Positions 16,844 to 25,351 of a DNA stretch of 64,000 nucleotides are shown one piece after another (the stretch's first letter is position 1; the number at the start of each line of letters is the position of its first letter). Source of the DNA: Chelatococcus reniformis (lineage in GTDB: Bacteria > Pseudomonadota > Alphaproteobacteria > Rhizobiales > Beijerinckiaceae). The notes under the pieces are model-generated. The model worked only from the letters and a program-made list of their open reading frames with translations, made no database searches and had not been told where the DNA came from. The stretch is from assembly GCF_014640075.1 (NCBI RefSeq), contig NZ_BMGG01000006.1, forward strand, positions 414,175-478,174, read 5' to 3'. A program made the position numbers and the translations under genes.

Positions 16844-17302
16844 ATGGCCGCGACCACCGACATCCCCCGTTTCGTTTCGACACCGACCGGCTTCCTCCTG
16901 GTGCTGCGCCAGGGCGACGACGCCTTCGCCGCGCTGGAGCGCCTGACGAGCGACCACGCCATCCCCGCGGCGAGCTTCATGGGCTTCGGGTTCGCCGGTG
17001 AAGTGACGTTCGGATTCTTCGATGCCGAGAGCCGGCAGTACCAGCCGCGGACCTTTCACGACGTGGAGCTCGCCAGCATGACCGGCAGCCTCGCCTGGAA
17101 GGACGGACGGCCGTCGATCCATGCCCATGGCGTGGCGGGACGCAAGGATTTCGCGGCCGTGGGTGGCCACCTGCTCGGCCTCAAGGTCGGCACCGGCTCG
17201 CTGGAGATCACGGTGATCGTGCACGACCAGCGCCTCGAAAGGGCGACCGACGCCGCCGTCGGCGCGAACGTGCTCCAGCTACCCGAGCATCGTCCGGGCT
17301 GA
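16844..17302 (+). CDS. PPC/DUF296-domain protein
   Basis: A 152-residue protein that is essentially one PPC (plant and prokaryote conserved, DUF296) domain: FLLVLRQGDDAFAALERL at the start, ASFMGFGFAGEVTFGFFD in the middle and the family-typical metal or trimer site region SIHAHGVAGRKDFAAVGGHLLGLKVG near the end. Bacterial members form trimers and their biochemical role is not established. ATG at 16844 follows GAGG and is preferred over an upstream TTG that overlaps the SDR stop. The tight spacing to the SDR suggests an operon. It is convergent with the SDR at 17330. Confidence 0.88.
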   Translation: MAATTDIPRFVSTPTGFLLVLRQGDDAFAALERLTSDHAIPAASFMGFGFAGEVTFGFFDAESRQYQPRTFHDVELASMTGSLAWKDGRPSIHAHGVAGRKDFAAVGGHLLGLKVGTGSLEITVIVHDQRLERATDAAVGANVLQLPEHRPG

Positions 17303-17329
17303 CGACGCAGCGCAAGCGGCCTCCACCCC

Positions 17330-18103
17330 TCACGCGCCGGCGCTGCGGCCGCCGTCGATGGTGACGATGACGCCGGTGGTGTAGCCGGACCGCTTCGAGG
17401 CCAGGAAGGCCATCATATCGGCGATCTCGCGCGGCTTGGCGGCGCGTCCGAGCGGGAAATTCGCCATCAGCTCGGGATAGCGGCTTTCGTCGCCGAAGCG
17501 GTCCAGCGCATAGGTCTTCATCAAGCTGATGATGCGATCGGTCTCGACCGGCCCGGGGTTGAGACCTACGACGCGGATGTGATCGGCGAGGCTGCGGCTG
17601 CCGAGCGCCCGCGTGAACGCCATGAGGGCCGCATTGCCGGCACTGCCCGCGATGTAGTTGGCATCGAAGCGCTCACCGGCCGCGCCGATGTCGTTGATGA
17701 TGACGCCGCCGCCACGCGCCTTCATCTGTGCATAGACGAGGCGGGTCAGGTTGATGAAACCGAAGACCTTGAGCTCCCATGCGTGACGCCAGGTCGCCTC
17801 GTCGATCTTGTCGAGGGAGCCGCCCGGGATATCGCCCGCATTGTTGACCAGGATGTCGCAATCGGCCGCCGCCGCGGCGACACGGGCCACGTCGGAAGGC
17901 TGCCTGAGGTCGGCCGCATGGACGTCGACCGCAACGCCGTGTGCCGCCGCGAGTCGGTCCGCCACGGCCGCGAGCGCCTCGGCGTTGCGCGCGACCAGCC
18001 GCAGGTGGCAGCCCTCTTCGGCGAATGCCTCGGCGGCAGCGGCGCCGATCCCCTTCGATGCGCCGGTAATCAGCACGCGCTTGCCGCGCAGATGCAAATC
18101 CAT
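17330..18103 (-). CDS. SDR-family oxidoreductase with non-canonical active site
   Basis: A 257-residue SDR fold. The cofactor motif is normal (GASKGIGAAAAEAF, 14-27) and DILVNNAG is intact. The catalytic region is unusual: where classical enzymes have Ser, then YxxxK, this one reads NDIGAAGERFDANYIAGSAGNAAL (residues 137-160, shown here in part), so aligning the helix gives Gly for Tyr and Asn for Lys, with a displaced Tyr150. The C-terminus (GLNPGPVETDRI and TTGVIVTIDGGRSA) is conserved. Either it uses other catalytic residues or it is a binding or regulatory paralogue. It is convergent with the PPC gene and has no close same-strand neighbour. Confidence 0.88.
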   Translation of the reverse strand: MDLHLRGKRVLITGASKGIGAAAAEAFAEEGCHLRLVARNAEALAAVADRLAAAHGVAVDVHAADLRQPSDVARVAAAAADCDILVNNAGDIPGGSLDKIDEATWRHAWELKVFGFINLTRLVYAQMKARGGGVIINDIGAAGERFDANYIAGSAGNAALMAFTRALGSRSLADHIRVVGLNPGPVETDRIISLMKTYALDRFGDESRYPELMANFPLGRAAKPREIADMMAFLASKRSGYTTGVIVTIDGGRSAGA

Positions 18104-18448
18104 TGACCGTCCTCCCCTGCCCTTCGGCCGACTTCGCCGCGGTGATCCTGCCCCGTGGGAGGGGCGCGGTCATCTGCGGGCCGGCGCAGCGGTGACCGGC
18201 GTCAGTCGCAGGGCGGTCGCAACCGAGCCGAAGCCCTGCCCGAAGCGCGGGCACCTGCGGCTTCCTCATCAGGCGGCGCGCCTCGTGCGGTCCTTGGCGG
18301 CGCGTCGCGCACCGGGAAGCCGCCGGCAACTCGCAGCCCGACCGGCGCGCATGCGAGCATCGCTCCGATCGGCACGCTCCTAGCGAATTTGAAGTTCCGT
18401 CGGCGCGGTGCCATGTGAGCACACAGGAATGCTATATCCAACCTCACG
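18104..18448. other. Divergent intergenic region between SDR and adenylate cyclase
   Basis: 345 bases with only GC-driven frames of low-complexity Arg/Ala/Pro composition. It must hold promoters for both flanking genes. TTGAAG at 18389 and an A/T-richer segment near 18430-18440 lie before the cyclase start, but their spacing is too long for a classical sigma-70 pair. Nothing else is recognised. Confidence 0.45.
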
Positions 18449-19666
18449 ATGTCCCACACCAACAGTCCGCCATTCGATTTCGCCGGCTTCGTGAACCCGA
18501 TCCTTCGGAAGGGTCTCGCAGCAGCCGATGGCGACGACTTGCTCGGCATCCTCGGCCGTGCCCTGAACGCCGCCGGCATGCCGGTCATGCGCCTGAGCAT
18601 CGGCATGCCGACCCTGCATCCGTCCCTCGCGAGCATAAGCCTCAGCTGGCGGCGCGACGGCGAGGTTCAGGTCGTGGAGGTCAGCCGTGGCGACGGTGAA
18701 GCCGAGTTCCTCCGCAGCCCGATCCACGCGCTGATCGCAGCGGAACAACAGACCGGCCGCTGGCGCATCGGCAACGGGGAAGGCTGCAACGAGTTCCCGG
18801 TGCTGGCCGACATGCGCCGCGAGGGCGCAACCGACTACCTGCTCAGGATCGTTGCCTTCGCGCCGGACATCGCCATCCTCGGGGCCGCCGTGAGCTTCGC
18901 GACCGATCGGCCGGGCGGCTTCACTGAGCACGATCTGGCCACGGTCGAGGCGCTGCTCCCCTCGGTGGCGCTGGTGTCGTACCGTTTCTGTCTGAGCGCG
19001 ACCTTGAAGGAGGTGCTCGGCGCCTACGTCGGGCCGCGAACCGCCAGCCGTATCCTCGACGGGCGGATTCGGCGCGGCGAAGGCGAGGTGATCTCGGCCG
19101 CCATTCTCGTGGCCGACCTCAGGGCCTTCACCTTGCTCGCCGATCACGAGGATCCGCTCCGGGTCGTCGGGTGGCTCGACCAGCACCTGGAGGCCCTCGG
19201 CGAACCGGTTGAGCAGGCCGGCGGCGAAATCCTCAAGTTCACCGGCGACGGCTTCATGGCCGTGTTCCCGGTCGAGGACCCGCTGGCGCGCCCGTGTGGG
19301 GTCTGCGATCGCGCCCTGGCGGCGGCGCAAGCCGGGCTGGCGCGCAACCGGGCGCTGGTGCTCGCGCGGAGCGCTGCCGGAGAGCCCGCCCTGGCGGCCG
19401 ATCTCGCCCTGCACTACGGCGACGTGGTCTACGGCAATGTCGGCATCACCGACCGGCTCGATTTCACCGCCATCGGCCGGGCCGTCAACGAGGCGAGCCG
19501 CATGGAGAAGCTGTGCGACGAGATCGGTCGCAACCTGCTGCTCTCCGACAGCTTTGCCCAGCGCTGCGCCGGCCCGCTCGTCGAGCTCGGCGCCTTCCCG
19601 CTGCGCGGCGTCGGTGGCCCCCAGCGGCTCTGGACCGTGGCCGACCCCGCCGATGCCCCGATCTAG
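18449..19666 (+). CDS. Class III adenylate/guanylate cyclase with N-terminal sensory domain
   Basis: A 405-residue soluble nucleotide cyclase. The C-terminal catalytic domain (about 215-395) shows both metal Asp residues (D223 in LVADLRAF and D267 in KFTGDGF), the purine-selecting Lys263 and the transition-state Asn/Arg in GRAVNEASRMEKL, so it should make cAMP. The N-terminal 200 residues are not a named domain to me but include a GAF-like strand pattern (RIVAFAPDIAILGAAVSFATD) before the helical linker to the catalytic core. The arrangement resembles rhizobial cyclases with a diverged sensor. It overlaps the downstream glycosylase-family gene by 14 bases. The start lies in an AT-richer leader. 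Confidence 0.92.
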   Translation: MSHTNSPPFDFAGFVNPILRKGLAAADGDDLLGILGRALNAAGMPVMRLSIGMPTLHPSLASISLSWRRDGEVQVVEVSRGDGEAEFLRSPIHALIAAEQQTGRWRIGNGEGCNEFPVLADMRREGATDYLLRIVAFAPDIAILGAAVSFATDRPGGFTEHDLATVEALLPSVALVSYRFCLSATLKEVLGAYVGPRTASRILDGRIRRGEGEVISAAILVADLRAFTLLADHEDPLRVVGWLDQHLEALGEPVEQAGGEILKFTGDGFMAVFPVEDPLARPCGVCDRALAAAQAGLARNRALVLARSAAGEPALAADLALHYGDVVYGNVGITDRLDFTAIGRAVNEASRMEKLCDEIGRNLLLSDSFAQRCAGPLVELGAFPLRGVGGPQRLWTVADPADAPI

Positions 19667-20309
19667 CCAGGTGCCGGGCGGCGGCCTGCACGAGCCCCTC
19701 CCCGCCCTACTCGACGAGCTTCGCCGCTGCCGCATCTGCCGCGACGCCCCCCGCTCCGGCGGCCCTCTGCCGCATGTGCCGCGGCCGGTGATCCAGGCTT
19801 CGGCCGAGGCCCGCATCTGCATCGCCGGCCAGGCACCGGGCACCCGCGCCCACGCCTCCGGCCGGCCCTACACCGACCCGTCCGGCGTGCGTCTGCGCGC
19901 CTGGCTTCAGCTCGACGAGGCGACCTTCTACGATCCGCGCAAGATTGCCATCGTGCCCATGGGCTTCTGCTTTCCCGGCCACGACGCCCTGGGCGGCGAC
20001 CTGCCGCCCCGGCGCGAGTGCGCAGATGTCTGGCGCGCCCGCGTGATGGCGCGCCTGCCCAACATCGAGCTGATGCTGCTCATCGGCCAGTACGCCCAGC
20101 GTTGGCATCTGGCGCGGACCGCGACGGTGGGCGGCGTGACCGGAACCGTCGGGCGGTGGCGCGAGATCTACGGAGCGAGCTCCCGCCCGCGGCTGCTGGC
20201 GCTGCCGCACCCGTCGTGGCGCAACAGCGGCTGGCTGAAGCGCAACCCGTGGTTCGAGATGGACCTGTTGCCGGTGCTGCGGGCCGACGTGGCGCAGCTG
20301 GTGGCATGA
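19653..20309 (+). CDS. Uracil-DNA glycosylase superfamily protein
   Basis: A 218-residue member of the UDG fold. The family pattern is clear: LLDELRRCRICRDAP, ARICIAGQAPGTRAHASGRPYTDPSGVRLRAWL (GQAPG is the water-activating loop region), IAIVPMGFCFPG, ELMLLIGQYAQRWHL, and LPHPSWRNSGWLKRNPWFE near the end (HPS loop). The two N-terminal Cys resemble part of the Fe-S ligands in family 4/5 enzymes, but four ligands are not evident. Activity on uracil is plausible but this subgroup is poorly characterised. ATG at 19653 overlaps the cyclase end; GTG at 19671 is possible. Coupling to a cyclase gene is unusual and may be only positional. Confidence 0.88.
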   Translation: MPRSSQVPGGGLHEPLPALLDELRRCRICRDAPRSGGPLPHVPRPVIQASAEARICIAGQAPGTRAHASGRPYTDPSGVRLRAWLQLDEATFYDPRKIAIVPMGFCFPGHDALGGDLPPRRECADVWRARVMARLPNIELMLLIGQYAQRWHLARTATVGGVTGTVGRWREIYGASSRPRLLALPHPSWRNSGWLKRNPWFEMDLLPVLRADVAQLVA

Positions 20310-20427
20310 CGGGGCACCCCCGGGCCGAGCTTATCGGCACGACGCCTCGCTCGGTGTCCCTCGCGCCACCGCACGGATGCCCCAGGCCATGCTCTCGCAG
20401 GGCTTGGGACACGCGGCCGAGGCCTGC

Positions 20428-23280
20428 TCAGCCCAGTTGCGCCAGCAGACTCGCGGCGGTCTTCAGATCGGCGCTCGCGGCGCCCTCGGCGAAGCCCATG
20501 TACAGCGGCGCGAGCAGCGCCTGGGCGCGGGCAGCTTCGCCGCGCGCGGCCCACAGGCGGGCCAGGTCGATGGCGGCGCGTAGCGCCCAGCCTCGCGCGC
20601 CCTGCCGGCGGCTGAGCTCCAGCGACCGCATGAGCCACATCTCGGCCGTCTCGGTCGCCGGTCGCAACCGGGCGAGGGCGAGCGTGCCCTCGATGCGCAA
20701 CAGCTCGGGCAGGTAGCAGAGATCGCCGCTCGCCTCGACCGATTGGGTCGCCTCGGCGCTCAGCGCCGCAGCCTCATCGAGCCGTCCCGTGGCGATGAGC
20801 CCCTGGAGCAGCGAGATGCGCAGCGGCGTGGTGAGCAGTTCGTAAGGAGCCGCGTGCAGCTCGGCGAGGCCGGCCTTCAGGTCCGCGACCCCGCCATCGG
20901 CGGCGCCGCGGCGAATGGCGAGCTCCCCCTGGAAACCACGTCCCACTGCCAGATAGGGTCCGAGCGAGTGCAGCTCCGCCCGCGCGAACAGGCGATCGAT
21001 CGAGGCCTGCGCCCTCTCGAGATCGCCCACCCAGAGGAGCACCGACACCGCCCAGACCAGCGCGATCGACAGCGTCAGGGGATGGGCGACAGCCTCGGCC
21101 TCCTCGGTGGTCAGCACCGCACGCTTTACCGCCTGATCCGGATAGCCGCGCAGCCAGAGCGTGCGCGCCAGAATCGCGGCCGCCAGGACGCGGCCGTCGA
21201 AGCCCAGGTAGCTCGTCGTGCTGCGATCGGACCGCGGCCCCGACCACACCGCTGCGTCGAGCGCCGCCTGGGCGCGCCCGAGATCGCCGCCCAGATGAAG
21301 CGAGATCCCCATCAGCGCGTGCGCCAATGTCGTCGACGACGTATCCTCGAGGGTGGCCGCGGTCGCGGCGCAGCGCTCGGCATAGTGCAGCGCCGTTCTG
21401 AACTCACCGACGCGAAGATGGAACATCTGCAGCGGCCCGAGCACGTGAAGCCGGTCGAGGGCGTCGCCCTGCGCCTCGGCGATGGCAAAGCCTCTGCGCA
21501 ATGCCGCACCGGCGGCGTCCCTGCCGCCGCGCGTGAACATCAGCGATACCCCCAGGGCCGCCTGAAGGTGCATCTCCTCGCGGCCACCGCGGGCCCCTGC
21601 CGGCAAAGCCCGAAGCGCCTGGTCGGCCCAGCGATGACATTCCGTCAGCAGGGACATCGACAGAAAGACCGGCGCGGCCGCAGCGGCCAGCCGGATGCCG
21701 ACCTCGGTATGGCCGCCGGCTTCGAGGCACCACAGCAGCGCCGAACGCACGTTGGCCAGATTGGCAAGGTGCTGCGCGCGCTGCGTCGCGCTCGACAGGC
21801 TCGGCCACTCGGCCCCGACCGCCTCGAGCCATCCCAGATAGTAGGTCGCGTGCCGCGCGGCGACGTGCGGGAGCTCGGGATCGTCGCCATTGAGCTGGCG
21901 GGCATAGGCCCGCGTCGTATCGAGCAGCCCGTAGCGCATCATCGCACCGGCGGGGCTCGTCGCCACCATGGACTTGGCCACGAGGCTGTCGATGGCGCCG
22001 AACACCATCGTCTCGTCGACCGCGCCGCTCGTCACGACCGCCAACACGGCATCGATGGAGAAATGCCCCACGAACACGGCGAGCCGGCGCAGCACCAGCC
22101 GCTCGAACGGCGACAGCAGCTCATAGCTCCAGTCCAGCGTGGCCTGGAGCGTCTTCTGGCGCGGCGGCGCACTCCGCTGCCCCGGCCACAGCAGCGCCAA
22201 CCGCTGGTCCAACAGCGCCGCCGTCTGCCGCAGGCCAAAGCTCACCACGCGTCCGGCCGCCAGCTCGATCGCCAGTGGCATGCCGTCGAGCTTGCGGCAG
22301 ATGCCGGTCACGACCGCGGCATCGGCATCGTCGAGCGCGAGGCTCATGCCGGCCGCCGTCGCCCGCTCCACGAACAACCGCGCCGCGGGAAAGGCCTGCG
22401 CGGCTGCGGCGGTGAGGGCCGGATCATCGGGCGGGCATCGCAGCGGCGTCAGCTTATGGACGTGCTCGCCCTCCACGTGCAGCGCCTCCCGGCTCGTCGC
22501 CAGGAGACGGCCCCGGGGCGCGGTGGCGAAAATGCGGGCTGCCAGGTCCGCCGCCGCGTCGATGACATGCTCGCAAGTGTCGAGGATCAACAGGAACCGC
22601 CGCTCCGCCAGATAGCCGAGCAACGCCGGCATGGCCTGCTCGGGCTGCACCGACAGTCCCAGCGTGGAGGCCACGGTGGTGGCGACGAGGCGAGGATCGG
22701 TCAGCGCCCCGAGATCGACGAAATTCACCGCACCGGCGAACGCATCGACGAGTTCATGCCCCACGGCCACCGCGACCGTGGTCTTGCCCACTCCGCCCGT
22801 GCCGACCACCGTGACGAAGCGTGAGGTGGCCAGTTGGCCGCGGAGCGCGGCCACGTCGTCGGCCCGTCCCACCATGCGGGCGAGGCGGCTCGGCAGATTG
22901 GCCTGCGGATAACGGACCGCCATCTCCTTGAGGCCGTCGACGTGGCTCTCCGCCCGCGAGACCGGCGCGACCAGGCTGTAGCCGCGGCCGGTCAAGGTGG
23001 CGATGTAGCGTGCGCCGTCCTGTCCGTCGCCCAGCGCCTTGCGCAAGTTGGCCATGTGAAAGCGCAGGCTGCCCTCTTCGACGGCCACGTCCGGCCAGAC
23101 CTGCGCCAACAGCTCCTTCTTGCTCACGACCGCGTTGGGGCGGGCGGCCAAGGCGACCAGGATATCGAAGGCGCGCGCGCCCAGCTCCACGGCAACCCCG
23201 TCGCGTAGCAGCAGACGTTCGCCAGGCGCAAAGGTGAAGGGGCCGAAGGAGACGATGTCGGTGTCGGAGCTCTGAACCAT
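20428..23280 (-). CDS. Large ATPase transcriptional regulator: OmpR-type winged helix, NB-ARC-like ATPase, TPR-like C-terminus
   Basis: A 950-residue signal-integrating regulator. Residues 8-105 are an OmpR/PhoB-type DNA-binding domain (LLLRDGVAVELGARAFDILVALA, then ELLAQVWPDVAVEEGSLRFHMANLRKAL and YIATLTGRGYSLVAPV). Residues about 130-430 are a STAND-type ATPase with Walker A GTGGVGKT (160-167), Walker B FLLILDTCEHV and the GMPLAIELAAGR motif. The C-terminal half is helical with TPR-like repeats (MFHLRVGEFRTALHYAERC and others). The architecture matches the CadC-winged-helix/NB-ARC regulators common in rhizobia. Start at 23280 places the winged helix at the N-terminus; the ribosome-binding site is weak. 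It is divergent from the epoxide-hydrolase-like gene, its likely target. Confidence 0.9.
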   Translation of the reverse strand: MVQSSDTDIVSFGPFTFAPGERLLLRDGVAVELGARAFDILVALAARPNAVVSKKELLAQVWPDVAVEEGSLRFHMANLRKALGDGQDGARYIATLTGRGYSLVAPVSRAESHVDGLKEMAVRYPQANLPSRLARMVGRADDVAALRGQLATSRFVTVVGTGGVGKTTVAVAVGHELVDAFAGAVNFVDLGALTDPRLVATTVASTLGLSVQPEQAMPALLGYLAERRFLLILDTCEHVIDAAADLAARIFATAPRGRLLATSREALHVEGEHVHKLTPLRCPPDDPALTAAAAQAFPAARLFVERATAAGMSLALDDADAAVVTGICRKLDGMPLAIELAAGRVVSFGLRQTAALLDQRLALLWPGQRSAPPRQKTLQATLDWSYELLSPFERLVLRRLAVFVGHFSIDAVLAVVTSGAVDETMVFGAIDSLVAKSMVATSPAGAMMRYGLLDTTRAYARQLNGDDPELPHVAARHATYYLGWLEAVGAEWPSLSSATQRAQHLANLANVRSALLWCLEAGGHTEVGIRLAAAAAPVFLSMSLLTECHRWADQALRALPAGARGGREEMHLQAALGVSLMFTRGGRDAAGAALRRGFAIAEAQGDALDRLHVLGPLQMFHLRVGEFRTALHYAERCAATAATLEDTSSTTLAHALMGISLHLGGDLGRAQAALDAAVWSGPRSDRSTTSYLGFDGRVLAAAILARTLWLRGYPDQAVKRAVLTTEEAEAVAHPLTLSIALVWAVSVLLWVGDLERAQASIDRLFARAELHSLGPYLAVGRGFQGELAIRRGAADGGVADLKAGLAELHAAPYELLTTPLRISLLQGLIATGRLDEAAALSAEATQSVEASGDLCYLPELLRIEGTLALARLRPATETAEMWLMRSLELSRRQGARGWALRAAIDLARLWAARGEAARAQALLAPLYMGFAEGAASADLKTAASLLAQLG

Positions 23281-23460
23281 CGGCCTCGTCGCAGCGTCCC
23301 GCTCGCTGGTCACGCGGCCGGAGCGAGGAACCGGCCCCCTTCCCCGGCCGCGACTGGCAAGCGCTAACACCGCCTCATAACGCATAACGGGCGCTGCGGG
23401 CGACCTCCCTCTATCTGTCGAGCGGCAGGACGTCCCCCTGCCTGGACGGAGATCAAGATC

Positions 23461-24735
23461 ATGTCCGCACGCTCGCCTGCACTGACGCGACGTCACCTTC
23501 TTGCCGGAGCGGCGGCTGCGGGGGCCCTCGGAATGGGCGCCGCACGGGCGGGCGCGCCGGCCGTCGGGGACGCGATCCGCCCCTACCGTATCGCCATTCC
23601 GGACGACGCCATCGTCGATCTCCGCCGCCGCCTGGCGGCGACGCGCTGGCCCGATCGAGAGACCGTCGGCGACGGGTCCCAGGGCGTGCGCCTAGCCGCC
23701 CTCCAGGATCTCACGCGCTACTGGATGACCGACTACGACTGGCGCAAGGTCGAGGCGAGGCTTAACGCCTTGCCCATGTTCGTCACCGAGATCGACGGCC
23801 TCGACATCCACTTCATCCACGTGCGCTCGCCCCATCGAAACGCGCTGCCGCTGATCATGACCCACGGCTGGCCGGGCTCGATCCTGGAGTTCCTCAAGGT
23901 CATCGGCCCGCTCACCGATCCCACGGCCCACGGCGGCGCGGCGGCTGACGCGTTCCACCTGGTCGTGCCCTCCATTCCCGCCTTCGGCTTCTCGGCGCGG
24001 CCGGCACAGGCCGGTTGGGGCTCAGACCACATCGGGCGAGCCTGGGCCGCGCTCATGCAGCGGCTGGGCTACACGCGCTACGTATCGCAGGGCGGCGATT
24101 GCGGCTCGGTCATCTCGCAGCGCATGGCGCTCCAGAATGTGCCCGGGCTCGTGGGCATCCACCTCAATATGCCCGCCACCGTGCCGAAGGACATCGCCGC
24201 GGTGCTCGCCGCCGGCGGCGCCCCGCCCAGCCATCTGACCGAGCCGGAGCGAGCCGCCTTCGCTGCGCTCGACACCTTCTACAAGGACAGCTCCGGCTAT
24301 GCGAGCATGATGGTCACGCGGCCCCAGACCATCGGCTACGGGCTGGTGGACTCGCCGGTCGGCCTGGCGGCCTGGACCTACGAGAAGATCGCCGCCTGGA
24401 CCTACAGCGGCGGCGAGCCGGAGCGGGTGCTCACCAGGGACGAGATCCTCGACGACATCTCGCTGTACTGGCTGACCGGCACCGGCGCCTCGGCGGCGCG
24501 GATCTACTGGGAAGATCATTCCAACAACTTCAACGCCGTCGACATCGCGACGATGCCGGTGGCGGTGACCGTGTTTCCCGGAGAGATCTATCGGGCGCCG
24601 CGCAGCTGGGCCGAGCGCTGCTATCACAACCTGGTCTACTTCAACGAGGCCGACAACGGCGGCCACTTCGCGGCGTGGGAACAACCGGACCTCTTCACCC
24701 GCGAGGTCCGGGCCGCCTTCAGGACGCTGCGCTGA
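23461..24735 (+). CDS. Epoxide hydrolase family protein, Tat-exported
   Basis: A 424-residue alpha/beta hydrolase with an N-terminal epoxide-hydrolase (EHN) domain. The N-terminus is a twin-arginine signal (TRRHLLAGAAAAGALG), so the protein is likely periplasmic. The EHN domain (about 38-145) is followed by the oxyanion segment THGWPGS (134-140), nucleophile Asp213 in QGGDCGS (usual GGDWG; Trp is Cys here) and the closing His in NGGHFAAWEQP. The cap Tyr residues are consistent with epoxide ring opening. The substrate is unknown. It is followed by an Ohr-type gene and a second alpha/beta hydrolase, and lies divergent to the AfsR-like regulator across 180 bases. Confidence 0.88.
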   Translation: MSARSPALTRRHLLAGAAAAGALGMGAARAGAPAVGDAIRPYRIAIPDDAIVDLRRRLAATRWPDRETVGDGSQGVRLAALQDLTRYWMTDYDWRKVEARLNALPMFVTEIDGLDIHFIHVRSPHRNALPLIMTHGWPGSILEFLKVIGPLTDPTAHGGAAADAFHLVVPSIPAFGFSARPAQAGWGSDHIGRAWAALMQRLGYTRYVSQGGDCGSVISQRMALQNVPGLVGIHLNMPATVPKDIAAVLAAGGAPPSHLTEPERAAFAALDTFYKDSSGYASMMVTRPQTIGYGLVDSPVGLAAWTYEKIAAWTYSGGEPERVLTRDEILDDISLYWLTGTGASAARIYWEDHSNNFNAVDIATMPVAVTVFPGEIYRAPRSWAERCYHNLVYFNEADNGGHFAAWEQPDLFTREVRAAFRTLR

Positions 24736-24766
24736 CGCCGGCCGCTCCATACGGGCAAAGCGGACC

Positions 24767-25186
24767 ATGAGCGAGCAAGCGAAACGGCTCTACACCGCCC
24801 GCGTCCGCACCACGGGCGGCCGCGACAAAGGCGTGTCGCGCAGCTCCGACGGACGGCTGGATCTGCGGCTGTCCCCTCCCGGCGGTCCAGGCACGGGCAC
24901 CAATCCGGAGCAGCTCTTCGCAGCCGCCTGGTCGGCCTGCTTCGACGCCGCGATGGAGCGCGCAGCCAAAGCCATGGACATCCGACTGCCGGCCGACGTC
25001 GTCGTCGAGGTGGAGATCGACCTGGTTGCGGCCGACGGCGGCCACGTCCTGCGCGCCCGCCTCGCCGTCACCGTGCCGGGGCTGGCACGCGATGCGGCCC
25101 AGGCCGTGGTCGACGCCGCCGAGGCGGCCTGCCCCTACTCGAACGCCCTTCGCGGCAACATCGCCGTCGCCATCACGCTGACGTGA
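24767..25186 (+). CDS. Ohr/OsmC-family organic hydroperoxide reductase (paralogue 1)
   Basis: A 139-residue Ohr-type peroxidase that reduces organic hydroperoxides with lipoyl-dependent recycling in characterised homologues. Both redox Cys are present: C58 in WSACFDAA and C122 in ACPYSNAL, with the active-site Arg in GGRDKG and Glu in NPEQLF. It starts 32 bases after the epoxide-hydrolase-like gene, without its own OhrR regulator nearby, so it probably belongs to that operon. A second Ohr is encoded at 49061-49477 next to ohrR. Having two copies suggests differential regulation. Confidence 0.92.
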   Translation: MSEQAKRLYTARVRTTGGRDKGVSRSSDGRLDLRLSPPGGPGTGTNPEQLFAAAWSACFDAAMERAAKAMDIRLPADVVVEVEIDLVAADGGHVLRARLAVTVPGLARDAAQAVVDAAEAACPYSNALRGNIAVAITLT

Positions 25187-25208
25187 GGCCAGGGGGGGTG
25201 CCCCTGCC
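25187..25208 (+). terminator. Hairpin after the Ohr-type gene
   Basis: AGGGG (25191-25195) pairs with CCCCT (25201-25205), extended by GGC/GCC after a one-base bulge. It lies immediately after the stop codon, with no T-run. Confidence 0.35.
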
Positions 25209-25351
25209 GGAAACCAGGATGGTTGGAAATAAACTACGTAACATCAATAACTTATATCCACCCTATCCGTTCATATGATTCCGCCGGTAACGGCCGTGCC
25301 CTAGCCCTGTGCGAGCCGGCATCGACAGCCGCCCACCAAGGAGACACACCC

